In this document: in pieces, positions 7,892-15,877 of the stretch | Numbering within the stretch: the stretch's first letter is position 1 | How the letters are laid out: every line of letters starts with the position of its first letter | Assembly (NCBI RefSeq): GCF_022340925.1 | Contig: NZ_JAJDNA010000029.1 | Location: 1 to 49,107 of the forward strand | Direction of reading: 5' to 3' | DNA: 49,107 bases | Source of the DNA: Thiocapsa sp. | GTDB lineage: Bacteria > Pseudomonadota > Gammaproteobacteria > Chromatiales > Chromatiaceae | Translations under genes and position numbers: made by a program | Notes under the pieces: model-generated | Databases searched by the model: none | What the model saw: only the letters and a program-made list of their open reading frames with translations | Told to the model about the DNA's origin: nothing

Positions 7892-8194
7892 CTAGACGCA
7901 ACCGGTCGGTTTAGGTAAGCCCCCCCACTTGCAGATCAGCTTCATCGGGCCCTTCTTGAAGATGTCGTAAAGGTCTTTCGTCGAGACCTTTTGCTTCTTA
8001 GCGAAGATCCGGATCGGCGGCACCACCCCGTCGGTCTCGTACATCGAGCGAGCCTCGCGGATGAACTGCATGACCTGCTCGGTCATCTCGAAATCGTCCG
8101 CCTTGGCCAGCTCGACGGCGACCTCCTCGCTCCAATCGTCGCGGTTGAGGAGGAAGCCCTCATTATCCAGGGGGACGGTGATCGTTGAGCTCAT
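7892..8194 (-). CDS. DsrC/TusE-family sulfur-carrier protein
   Basis: A 100-residue DsrC-family protein. The C-terminal arm ends KLICKWGGLPKPTGCV, with C88 and C99 separated by ten residues; these are the two redox-active cysteines (CysB and CysA) of true DsrC. Such proteins carry sulfur as persulfide or trisulfide for sulfite reductase or act in sulfur relay and gene control. The ATG at 8194 was chosen because it begins the family core (SSTITVPLDNEGFL) and has GGAG upstream; a longer frame adds 26 non-homologous residues. It is not beside dsrAB or tusBCD genes, so it may be one of several dsrC-like paralogs. DsrC and TusE cannot be told apart from sequence alone. Confidence 0.88.
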   Translation of the reverse strand: MSSTITVPLDNEGFLLNRDDWSEEVAVELAKADDFEMTEQVMQFIREARSMYETDGVVPPIRIFAKKQKVSTKDLYDIFKKGPMKLICKWGGLPKPTGCV

Positions 8195-8444
8195 ATCGGA
8201 CTGCTCCAGAATGGATTTCAGACAGGGGTTTATCGACTGCACAGAGGGTGGTGGCGTCGGGTGAGGATGCAAGCCACAGCCGGTGCTCGCGGATCAACGC
8301 GCTGGGTGGCATCTCCAGAGACGGGGGTGAAACAGGTTGACGAAATCGACCTGGGTCGGCTCTCGGTGTATCCGCCCGCCTGGGGACGATGGTCGAGCCC
8401 CTGGTCACCCGCGTCGGGATCCTCGATGGCAGCCCCGCGCCCGG

Positions 8445-9224
8445 TCAGCGTGAGCGCGCGGACTGGATCGCCTCCAGCACGCCGTCCCAGAATCGGAGGC
8501 GGGCGCAGATCGCCTCTTCCGCCGCGGTTTCTGCTTCTTCGATCCGTTGGGGATCGTCTCCGCAGACATGCTCGAGAAGTCTGAGCGAGAGAGGGCCGTG
8601 GAAGTCCTCGTCCAGGTGGATATGGCGGTTGAGATAACGGTGAAAGCCCGGCGCCTCGGCCGGCGTGATCCGCATCCGATTGAGAAATTCGCGAAACATC
8701 GCGGGGATCAGCTTCTCGCGTCCGAGGGCCAGAGCAGCCGCGACCAGATGCGGCTTGTCTTCGCGGATGAAGCCAAAGGTCGTTTCCGTGAAATAACGCG
8801 CGGGAAGTGGTACCTGGGGGTCGTAGAGCGCCGCGTCGATGCCTCGTTCGGCAACCAGGTCGACAAACCGCCTCGGTCCATCGGCGTCGGCTCCGATCTC
8901 GGCCATGGCGCGGCAGTAGAACTCGAAATGGCTCGCATACTCGACACCGCGGTCTTCCCGAGGCGCGGTGTCCGACTCCTCTTCCAACACCAGCTGGTTG
9001 ACGAAGTAGCGCAGGCTCGCTTCCCCTCGGGGCATCCAGGGTACCTGGGCCGGGGCGATTCGGGCTTGCAGGTATTTGATCAGCGACATGAAATCCCATA
9101 CCGAGAAGACGTGGTGACCCATGAAGACGCGCAGGTCTTCGATCCGCTCGAGGGCGCCGTAGATCGCGTGTTTGGTGAGCTGCTCCTGCAGGGGGTGGAG
9201 ACGATCCAGGTTCAGTGATGCCAT
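8445..9224 (-). CDS. DUF3050 protein, heme-oxygenase-like fold
   Basis: A 259-residue helical protein that I recognize as the DUF3050 family, related in fold to heme oxygenase and the TenA/PqqC group. Visible conserved blocks are FMGHHVFSVWDFMSLIK (His37, His38), LEEESD, and RHIHLDEDFHGPLSLRLLEH, rich in His, Asp and Glu. Such residues could bind metal as in heme-oxygenase-like diiron enzymes, but the reaction is unknown to me. It stands alone and has its own promoter with an overlapping palindrome (9263-9287). The start at 9224 leaves a leader of about 40 bases. Confidence 0.8.
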   Translation of the reverse strand: MASLNLDRLHPLQEQLTKHAIYGALERIEDLRVFMGHHVFSVWDFMSLIKYLQARIAPAQVPWMPRGEASLRYFVNQLVLEEESDTAPREDRGVEYASHFEFYCRAMAEIGADADGPRRFVDLVAERGIDAALYDPQVPLPARYFTETTFGFIREDKPHLVAAALALGREKLIPAMFREFLNRMRITPAEAPGFHRYLNRHIHLDEDFHGPLSLRLLEHVCGDDPQRIEEAETAAEEAICARLRFWDGVLEAIQSARSR

Positions 9225-9262
9225 GAGCCCCGTCCTCGTTCTTCAGCATTTCATTCGACACT

Positions 9263-9287
9263 GATGCGATTATATACTCGTCGCATC
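9263..9287 (-). promoter_or_regulatory. Promoter -10 with overlapping palindromic operator
   Basis: On the minus strand a perfect TATAAT occupies 9274-9269, placing transcription start about 38 bases before the DUF3050 start codon. It is bracketed by a perfect 7-bp inverted repeat, GATGCGA (9263-9269) and TCGCATC (9281-9287), with an 11-base spacer. A repressor bound there would cover the -10 element. No strong -35 hexamer is visible, consistent with an activated or weak promoter. The regulator is unknown. Confidence 0.55.
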
Positions 9288-9727
9288 TGGTTTTTGCGGT
9301 AAGTGAGGTGCGTTTATCGTGCCCGAGAGCAGGGCGCGACGACGAGGAACTGCGGGCTCTGTTGCGAGGAGTCGCAGCGCAGCGATCGGGTGCGAGAGGC
9401 CTGCATTGCGGCGGATCATCCATTTGTGCCGGATGTAAGGGGTGCGGGGGCGACATCTCCAGCCGACGCGCGACGATAGCCGGCGCAGGGGTGACCGATG
9501 TCATCGCCGCCGGTCTCCCAGTCGGGTAGGGTGCCGGTGAGCCGGAAAACGGAGATCGGCAAGATGGGGCGTGCGGGAGTCGGCTTCGCGTTGACACGCT
9601 GCACGTTTGGATTGTTCGTGCGGGCGGGCAGGTCGCAGAACGTTATTTCCGGATCGATCCCATGGGTTCGCGAGGCGAGCCTTCGCCGCATGCGCAGTGA
9701 CGGAACGCCGGCGCCGGCTTATCGTCC
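9288..9727. other. Non-coding stretch upstream of TauE/SafE gene
   Basis: About 440 bases in which I see no credible gene on either strand; the open frames have no recognizable motif and no ribosome-binding site. A TTGACA at 9591-9596 resembles a -35 element, but there is no matching -10 at the proper distance. Confidence 0.4.
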
Positions 9728-10417
9728 ATGAGCCCGGCGTACTCCCTCGCGTTCGTCGTGGGACTGCTCAGCGCCATGCACTGTATCGGCATGTGCGGAG
9801 GGATTGCCGGTGCTCTGAGCTATTCGCTCCCGGCGGAGATGCGGAATCGCCCGCGGCAGCTCGGTATCTTCGTCCTCGCGTTCAATCTGGGCCGGATCGG
9901 CAGCTATGCCCTGGCCGGCGGCGTCACCGGGGCATTGGGCGGGGCGCTCTTCGAGCTGAGCGGGCATCCCTTGCCCTTCGAGGCGATGCGCTGGCTTGCG
10001 GCAGCGGTCCTCGTCGGCATTGGCCTCTACATCGGGGGTTGGTTCCCCCGTTTCGTGCTGATCGAACGGTTGGGAGCGCCATTCTGGCGAAGGCTCGAGC
10101 CGGTGGGCAGGCGCCTCCTGCCAGTGACCACGCTCCCGCGCGCCGCCCTGTTCGGCATGATCTGGGGGTGGCTGCCGTGCGGTCTGGTCTACAGCATGCT
10201 TCTCAGCAGCCCGGCGCAAGGCGGCGCCTGGGCCGGGGCGATCTACATGGCGCTTTTCGGGGCAGGGACACTGCCCGTGTTGGTGGCAGGCGGCGTCTTT
10301 GCGGGGCGCCTATATCGACTGGGCCAAGACCGGCGCTTTCAGGTCGCGGCCGGCATCGCCGTCATGCTGCTGGGGCTGTTGACATTGAATACCCATGGAT
10401 ACAATGCGACTGGCTGA
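9728..10417 (+). CDS. TauE/SafE-type (UreH-like) membrane protein
   Basis: A 229-residue protein with about six membrane segments. It begins with the motif GLLSAMHCIGMCGGIAGAL (H18, C19, C23), typical of the small UreH-like branch of the sulfite exporter TauE/SafE superfamily, related to the DsbD/CcdA fold. A second motif, GMIWGWLPCGLVYSML, holds another membrane cysteine. Members are often encoded near cytochrome cbb3 or copper-handling genes. Here the neighbour is a PspF-like regulator 134 bases downstream. The substrate cannot be predicted; sulfite, thiols and metal ions are all possible. No annotated role in sulfur export should be assumed. Confidence 0.8.
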   Translation: MSPAYSLAFVVGLLSAMHCIGMCGGIAGALSYSLPAEMRNRPRQLGIFVLAFNLGRIGSYALAGGVTGALGGALFELSGHPLPFEAMRWLAAAVLVGIGLYIGGWFPRFVLIERLGAPFWRRLEPVGRRLLPVTTLPRAALFGMIWGWLPCGLVYSMLLSSPAQGGAWAGAIYMALFGAGTLPVLVAGGVFAGRLYRLGQDRRFQVAAGIAVMLLGLLTLNTHGYNATG

Positions 10418-10551
10418 TCGGGCGAGGTCGAAGCCGCCGGTGCCGCACGGGCCGTTGAGGCGGAGCCGATCCAGCGGAGCTTTGCGAGGGGCGCGGGACC
10501 GCAGGGCGCGATCATGACCGACCGGCAGATGCATTCGAGAGTCCCGAACAG

Positions 10552-11433
10552 ATGAAGAGCTTGATTGGCGAATCCCCGGCGTTTGCGAGGCTGCGAAACG
10601 CCTTGTCCATGGTGGCCGCGACGGACGTGAGCCTGTTGCTCCTGGGTGAGCCCGGCACCGGCAAAACAACCCTGGCACGCGAAGTCCATGCAGCGGGTGC
10701 CCGCCAGCGTGGGCCCTTTCGCGCGTTTGCCTGCACCGGGGCGCCGCCCGATGCATTCGGGCATTGCCTCGCGGAGATTCCGAATGGGTGCCCCGCGACC
10801 CTCTACCTCGACGAGGTCGGTGAGCTCGGATGCCCCGAGCAGGCGCGCCTGCTGCACCTGCTGTGCGAGCAGGACACTGCCACCGGTGGCCCTGATCTGC
10901 GCGTCATCGCCGCGTCGGCCCTGGATCTCGAGCGGTTGGTGCAGCAAGGGATCTTCCGCCGGGACCTCTACCTGCGACTCTGCGTGGTTCCGCTGGCGGT
11001 GCCGCCCCTGCGCGAGCGGGTGCTCGATATCCCCGCCCTGACTCGCCATTTCATCGCGGACGCGGCGCAGCGGCATCAGCTCGATCCGCCCCTGATCAAG
11101 CCGGGCGCGGAGCGGCTCCTCCGGCGTTACACTTGGCCGGGAAATCTGCGTGAGCTGTCCAACCTGTGCGAGCGTCTGGTCATTCTCCTGCCCGGAGCCG
11201 AAGTCGGCCCTGAGAATCTGCCCACCGCGGTCGTGCGCGGGGCGCCGCCGGCCGATCAAGACCTCGGGTTTGCGCTCCCCCCACACGGCATCGACCTCAA
11301 CGACCTCGAGGCGGACCTGATCCGACAGGCGCTGTCGCTCGCGGGCGGCAACAAGAGCCGCGCCGCCCGCCTGCTCGGCCTCACCCGCGATACCCTCTTG
11401 TACCGCCTGCAGAAGCACCTGATCCCGGGTTGA
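10552..11433 (+). CDS. PspF-like AAA+ regulator lacking the GAFTGA loop
   Basis: A 293-residue protein with the bacterial enhancer-binding AAA+ domain and a C-terminal Fis-type helix-turn-helix, without an N-terminal sensor domain. Walker A is GEPGTGKT (32-39), Walker B is LYLDE (84-88), then RRDLYLRL, PPLRER and the sensor II block WPGNLREL. The C-terminus has GGNKSRAARLLGLTRDTLLYRL. Between Walker A and B the segment is about 16 residues shorter than in PspF, and the GAFTGA loop that contacts sigma-54 is absent. It therefore probably does not remodel sigma-54 holoenzyme. It may act like the loop-less NtrC of Rhodobacter capsulatus, with another sigma factor. It follows the TauE/SafE-like gene and may control it. 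Confidence 0.85.
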   Translation: MKSLIGESPAFARLRNALSMVAATDVSLLLLGEPGTGKTTLAREVHAAGARQRGPFRAFACTGAPPDAFGHCLAEIPNGCPATLYLDEVGELGCPEQARLLHLLCEQDTATGGPDLRVIAASALDLERLVQQGIFRRDLYLRLCVVPLAVPPLRERVLDIPALTRHFIADAAQRHQLDPPLIKPGAERLLRRYTWPGNLRELSNLCERLVILLPGAEVGPENLPTAVVRGAPPADQDLGFALPPHGIDLNDLEADLIRQALSLAGGNKSRAARLLGLTRDTLLYRLQKHLIPG

Positions 11434-11479
11434 GGGGGCGTTGCATTCCGTGAGGCGGGGCAAGTCGCTGAGCTCAGCC

Positions 11480-12226
11480 TCAGTGCAGCCGCTGACCGCT
11501 GCACCAGCGGTCGTAATAGCGCTGCATCAGATCTCGGACCTGTGGCGGATAGTCCAACGCCTCCATCTGCCCCATTCCCTCCCGGAAGAACTGGGGCGCA
11601 TCGACCGGCAAGTGCTCGACGATGGCGTCGAACGCCTCCCTGATGAGGGCTGGTTGGTGGCTTCGGGTTGCGACGATGCCGCGATTGATGAGGAGGACAC
11701 GCCAGGGATCGGTCGGATCGGTCGGATCCATGGCTTGCGTTTGCTCCGGCCCGATCCCGTCTGAGATCTCGCCCATGAGGCCGTAGAGCTCGGCGAGGTC
11801 CTCGGGTTGACACAGCCGGTTCGCCAGCGTGGCCAGGGCGTTGACGACCGCTTCGGGATGCGATAGCTCCCCACCTCGGCGCAGCATCCAGCAGGCGATG
11901 GGCACGGCGAGCACCTCGAGTGCCTCCGCCTGGGACCCCAGGCCGAGTTGCCTGGCAACGTTTGCGAGTTGCCGGAGGAGGTCGAGCCCGTGATCGAGCA
12001 GGACGTCGGGCTCGGACCCGGTGGCTGCGCGTAACGCCTGAGCGACCTGCTGCGGTGTATCGGAATCGCTCGCACGCAGTGTATCGAGTAGTTGGTCGAG
12101 TCCTGCCAGTAATACCTGCGGTGCCGGCTCGATCACTTGGTCGGAGTCTTCATGGACGCGCTGGATCTCTTCCCCGAGTCTTTTGAGCTCGTCCGCGATA
12201 TCGCTGAGATCGACCTTCGGGAGCAT
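11480..12226 (-). CDS. Hypothetical helical protein
   Basis: A 248-residue, acidic, mostly helical protein with no motif I recognize. The start at 12226 (MLPKVDLSDIADELKRLGEE) was chosen because GAGG lies six bases upstream and coding character begins there; the frame stays open for 74 codons more. Residues in the middle carry a short DPTDPTDP repeat encoded by tandem 9-base units near 11707-11730. There is no signal peptide or membrane segment. The gene converges with the AAA+ regulator (46 bases apart) and diverges from yciV. Confidence 0.65.
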   Translation of the reverse strand: MLPKVDLSDIADELKRLGEEIQRVHEDSDQVIEPAPQVLLAGLDQLLDTLRASDSDTPQQVAQALRAATGSEPDVLLDHGLDLLRQLANVARQLGLGSQAEALEVLAVPIACWMLRRGGELSHPEAVVNALATLANRLCQPEDLAELYGLMGEISDGIGPEQTQAMDPTDPTDPWRVLLINRGIVATRSHQPALIREAFDAIVEHLPVDAPQFFREGMGQMEALDYPPQVRDLMQRYYDRWCSGQRLH

Positions 12227-12418
12227 AGTGTGCCTCATCCTGGGGGCGGGAATGGTCTGGCGCGCCGTTCGACCGACCCGCCCGGGCTGTGCAGTGATGC
12301 TGAGGCCAGGCGTTGTAACGGGACTCCGACTGCCACACCTGGAAAATATAGCAAGACCACTTGGACTCGTCTCGTCCGTCCACTCACTCCACATCGAGGC
12401 ATGCGTTAGACTACGCCG

Positions 12419-13294
12419 ATGATGCAGGGCCCCGATCTTCACAGTCATTCCACGGCCTCCGATGGCACCCTTACACCCGAGGCGCTGATGCGACGCGCAT
12501 CAGCGGCCGGCGTCCAGGTCCTCGCCCTGACCGACCACGACACCACCGCTGGAATTGCCGAGGGTCAGACCGCGGCGGATCGCCTGGGCATCCGGCTGAT
12601 TCCCGGCGTCGAGGTTTCGGTTACCTGGGGCGGTCGCACGATCCACGTCGTGGGCCTCAACCTGGATCCCGCCAATCCTCGGCTCCAAGACGGTCTCGGC
12701 CGGCTGCTCGCCTACCGCGCCTGGCGCGCCGAGGAGATCGGGCGGCGTCTCGCGAAACAGGGGATCGAAGGTGCCTATCAGGGGGCCAAGGCACTGTCGA
12801 ACGGGCGCCTGATCGGTCGCACCCACTTTGCCCGCTTTCTCGTCGCCCAAGGTCGCGCCGCCGACCTCCGGGATGTCTTCAGCCGCTATCTGGTCAGCGG
12901 CAAGCCCGGGCATGTGGCCGGCGAATGGGCGACCCTTGAGGAGGCGACAAGCTGGATCCATGATGCCGGCGGTCAGGCCGTGATCGCTCATCCGGCACGC
13001 TACAGGCTCACGAGAGCCCGTCTTCTCAAGCTGCTCGGGGAATTCCGCGAGTGCGGGGGGGGCGGGCTGGAGGTGGTTTCCGGCAGCCACAGCCGGGACG
13101 AAACCTTGAGCTTCGCCCGCGTCGCCCGTGAGCAGCGTCTGCTCGCCTCGGCAGGATCCGACTACCATGGTCCCGAGAACCCCTGGATCGACCTGGGACG
13201 CCTTCCCGCGCTGCCGGCGGGCTGCACGCCTATCTGGCACGACTGGCCGGAGCTGCTCGAGCCGCTGCCCCCCCCTCGCGTTGCCGTGTGCTAA
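12419..13294 (+). CDS. rnm: YciV/RNase AM, PHP-domain phosphoesterase
   Basis: A 291-residue PHP-domain protein. Metal-binding motifs are visible in order: DLHSHSTASDG (H8, H10), LTDHDT near residue 40, GVEVS near 65, VIAHPAR near 187 and GSDYHG near 243. Family members (YciV, now RNase AM) hydrolyse 3',5'-nucleotide bisphosphates and trim the 5' ends of rRNA. The next gene is yciO, nine bases away, as in Escherichia coli. Two adjacent ATG codons (12419 and 12422) could start it. Confidence 0.88.
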   Translation: MMQGPDLHSHSTASDGTLTPEALMRRASAAGVQVLALTDHDTTAGIAEGQTAADRLGIRLIPGVEVSVTWGGRTIHVVGLNLDPANPRLQDGLGRLLAYRAWRAEEIGRRLAKQGIEGAYQGAKALSNGRLIGRTHFARFLVAQGRAADLRDVFSRYLVSGKPGHVAGEWATLEEATSWIHDAGGQAVIAHPARYRLTRARLLKLLGEFRECGGGGLEVVSGSHSRDETLSFARVAREQRLLASAGSDYHGPENPWIDLGRLPALPAGCTPIWHDWPELLEPLPPPRVAVC

Positions 13295-13303
13295 GGACCT
13301 TCA

Positions 13304-13927
13304 ATGGCGCAGTTTTTTCAGATCCACCCCGCCAACCCTCAGGCGCGGTTGATCCGGCGCTCGGTTGAGATCCTGCTTGAAGGAGGTGTGATCCTCTATC
13401 CGACCGATTCGTCCTATGCCCTTGGTTGTCAGATTGGGGAGAAGTCGGCGTTGGAGCGCATCCGACGGATTCGAAAGCTTGACGACAGGCACAACTTCAC
13501 ACTTGTATGCCGCGACCTGTCGGAAATCACCACCTATGCCAAGATCGATAATCAGGCCTTCCGCTTGCTGAAGAGCCTGACCCCGGGTCCCTACACCTTC
13601 ATCCACGAGGCCACCAAGCAGGTCCCGCGGCGCCTCCTTCATCCCAAGCGCAAGGCGATCGGCATCCGCGTCCCGGACAACGAGATCTGTCGGGCGCTGC
13701 TCGGCGAGCTGGACCAGCCGATCCTCAGCACGACGCTGATCCTGCCCGAGCACGACCAACCCCTCACGGATCCCGAAGAGATGCGTGATCTCCTCGACAA
13801 GCAGGTCGATCTGATCATCGACGGCGGCTTTTGCGGTCTCGAGCCGACCACGGTGGTGGACATGACAGCGGATCCCCCGTCGGTCCTGCGCATCGGCAAG
13901 GGCGACGCCGGTTTGTTCGAGGAATGA
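13304..13927 (+). CDS. yciO: YciO, Sua5/YrdC-family protein
   Basis: A 207-residue protein of the Sua5/YciO/YrdC fold. Visible family features are the nucleotide-binding region GGVILYPTDSSYALGCQIG, KSALERIRRIRKLD, and the C-terminal PTTVVDMT. The size and the N-terminus MAQFFQIHPANPQARLIRR fit YciO rather than the tRNA threonylcarbamoyladenosine enzyme TsaC. Its exact reaction is not established. It lies directly after yciV and 24 bases before the M50 protease gene. Confidence 0.9.
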   Translation: MAQFFQIHPANPQARLIRRSVEILLEGGVILYPTDSSYALGCQIGEKSALERIRRIRKLDDRHNFTLVCRDLSEITTYAKIDNQAFRLLKSLTPGPYTFIHEATKQVPRRLLHPKRKAIGIRVPDNEICRALLGELDQPILSTTLILPEHDQPLTDPEEMRDLLDKQVDLIIDGGFCGLEPTTVVDMTADPPSVLRIGKGDAGLFEE

Positions 13928-13951
13928 GCGGCCGCCCCGTATAATGCGCCG

Positions 13952-14623
13952 ATGGAAGCACTCAACGCACTCCAACTCCTTGCCGTCCTCGCCGTTCCGG
14001 TTCTCTTCGCGATCACCGCGCACGAGGCGGCGCACGGGTGGGTTGCCAGTCGCCTCGGCGACCAAACCGCACGGATGCTGGGTCGGGTCACCTTTAACCC
14101 GATCCGACATATCGATCCGGTCGGAACCATCCTGGTCCCGGTGGCGACCTTTCTTCTGGTTGGCTTCCTCTTCGGCTGGGCGAAGCCGGTCCCGGTCAAC
14201 TGGCGCAACCTTAAACACCCGCGCCGTGACATGGCGCTCGTAGCGGTCGCCGGGCCGGGAGCCAATCTCATCATGGCCGTGTTCTGGAGCGGCATGATCC
14301 AGTTGGGGATCCTGCTGATGCCCAGCACCCAGTGGGTTGCGTTGCCGCTGATCTACACCGGCGCGGCCGGGATCCTGATCAACGTGTTCCTCATGGTGCT
14401 CAACCTGCTGCCGCTCCTGCCGCTTGACGGCGGCCGGATCCTGAGCGCCCTGCTGCCGCCGCGGGTGGCGTTCCAGTTCTCTCGACTGGAGCCCTTCGGG
14501 TTGATCATCCTGATGGCACTTCTGGTCACCGGGGTCTTGGGCGCGGTGTTGCTCCCGATCGTGATCGGGACAGTCGACCTTCTGCCGGGCTCGGGGATCG
14601 TGAGGGAGCTCTTCTTCGTCTGA
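13952..14623 (+). CDS. Site-2 protease family (M50) membrane metalloprotease
   Basis: A 223-residue polytopic membrane protein with the zinc-protease motif HEAAH (24-28) in the first membrane helix and a distal NLLPLLPLDGGR motif supplying the third metal ligand. It belongs to the short, PDZ-less M50 group. The substrate is unknown. A perfect TATAAT (13940-13945) ends six bases before the start codon and there is no ribosome-binding site, which suggests a leaderless transcript in addition to read-through from yciO. Confidence 0.9.
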   Translation: MEALNALQLLAVLAVPVLFAITAHEAAHGWVASRLGDQTARMLGRVTFNPIRHIDPVGTILVPVATFLLVGFLFGWAKPVPVNWRNLKHPRRDMALVAVAGPGANLIMAVFWSGMIQLGILLMPSTQWVALPLIYTGAAGILINVFLMVLNLLPLLPLDGGRILSALLPPRVAFQFSRLEPFGLIILMALLVTGVLGAVLLPIVIGTVDLLPGSGIVRELFFV

Positions 14624-14640
14624 TACGAGGCTGCCAAACC

Positions 14641-15858
14641 TTGACCTCCGTCTCCGCACATCATGCGCGTGTCCTCTCCGGGATGCGTCCCACCGGTCAC
14701 CTCCACCTGGGGCATTATCACGGCGTCCTGAAGAACTGGATCGAGCTTCAGCACGAGTATGAGTGCTTCTTTTTCGTCGCCGACTGGCACGCCCTGACCA
14801 CGCACTACGAGGATCCGTCGATCATACCGACCAGCAGCCGGGAGATGGTGATCGACTGGCTGGCGGCGGGGATCAACCCGGGCTCGGCGACCCTGTTCAT
14901 CCAGTCGAGGATCCCGGAGCATGCGGAGCTCCACCTGCTGCTGTCGATGATCACGCCGCTGGGCTGGCTCGAGCGCGTGCCGAGCTACAAGGACCAGCAG
15001 GACAGGCTCAAGGAGCGCGATCTGGCGACGTACGGGTTTCTCGGGTATCCGTTGCTGCAGAGCGCGGACATCCTGATGTACAAGGCCGGTCGGGTTCCGG
15101 TGGGCGAGGATCAGGTCGCGCATGTCGAGCTGACGCGTGAGATCGCCCGTCGCTTCAATCATATCTACGGACGCGAGCCCGGCTTCGAAGAAAAGGCGGA
15201 GGAGGCGAAGCGGAAGATGGGAAAGAAGAACGCCAAGCTGTTCGACCGGCTCCGGCGCAGCTTTCAGGAGCAGGGGGATCAAGAGGCCCGGGACGTTGCC
15301 CACGCGCTCTTGGAGGGGCAGGGCAACATCACCCTGGCCGATCGCGAGCGCCTCCTTGGCTATCTGGAAGGTGGGGGACGGGTCATCCTTCCCGAGCCCA
15401 TGCCCTTGCTGACCAAGGCATCCAAGATGCCGGGACTGGATGGACAAAAGATGTCGAAGTCATACGGCAATACCATCGCCCTGCGTGACGACCCACGCGA
15501 CGTGGAGAAGGCGCTGCGAACCATGCCGACCGATCCCGCGCGGGTGCGCCGCACCGATCCGGGCAACCCTGAGAAGTGCCCCGTCTGGCAATTGCACCTG
15601 GTTTATTCGAGCGAGCAGGTCCGCGACTGGGTGCAGGAGGGCTGTCGGTCGGCCGGGATCGGCTGCCTTGAATGCAAGCAGCCGGTGATCGATGGCGTGC
15701 TGGCCGAGCTCATGCCGATCCAGCAACGGGCCCAGGACTATGCCGCCCAGCCCGAGCTGCTGCGTAACATCATCAATGACGGCTGCGAGCGAGCTCGCGA
15801 CGTCGCTCACGAGACGATCGAAGAGGTCCGTCACGCCATGTCCTTGGTGATGAGCTGA
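14641..15858 (+). CDS. trpS: Tryptophanyl-tRNA synthetase
   Basis: A 405-residue class I aminoacyl-tRNA synthetase. The start appears to be TTG at 14641, since the core RVLSGMRPTGHLHLGHY begins at residue 10 and no upstream ATG is available. The HIGH-like motif is HLGH (22-25) and the second signature is KMSKS (270-274). It charges tRNA-Trp. It is longer than the E. coli enzyme because of a basic, helical insertion of about 60 residues before the KMSKS loop (around 178-245), as in a longer proteobacterial subgroup. It lies 17 bases after the M50 gene and 19 before scpA. Confidence 0.95.
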   Translation: MTSVSAHHARVLSGMRPTGHLHLGHYHGVLKNWIELQHEYECFFFVADWHALTTHYEDPSIIPTSSREMVIDWLAAGINPGSATLFIQSRIPEHAELHLLLSMITPLGWLERVPSYKDQQDRLKERDLATYGFLGYPLLQSADILMYKAGRVPVGEDQVAHVELTREIARRFNHIYGREPGFEEKAEEAKRKMGKKNAKLFDRLRRSFQEQGDQEARDVAHALLEGQGNITLADRERLLGYLEGGGRVILPEPMPLLTKASKMPGLDGQKMSKSYGNTIALRDDPRDVEKALRTMPTDPARVRRTDPGNPEKCPVWQLHLVYSSEQVRDWVQEGCRSAGIGCLECKQPVIDGVLAELMPIQQRAQDYAAQPELLRNIINDGCERARDVAHETIEEVRHAMSLVMS

Positions 15859-15877
15859 CCGCGGACGCGCGCCCCGG

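Noticed and set aside
8195..8272. N-terminal extension of the DsrC-like protein
   Set aside because: The 26 extra residues have no family similarity, while the ATG at 8194 has a GGAG site and starts the conserved core.
9591..9620. TTGACA as -35 of a promoter for the TauE/SafE-like gene
   Set aside because: No -10 element occurs at 15 to 19 bases, and the gene starts more than 100 bases later.
11700..11730. Tandem GGATCGGTC-like units as a possible repeat array
   Set aside because: Only about two and a half units, in frame within a gene, encoding DPTDPTDP; best seen as a local coding repeat.
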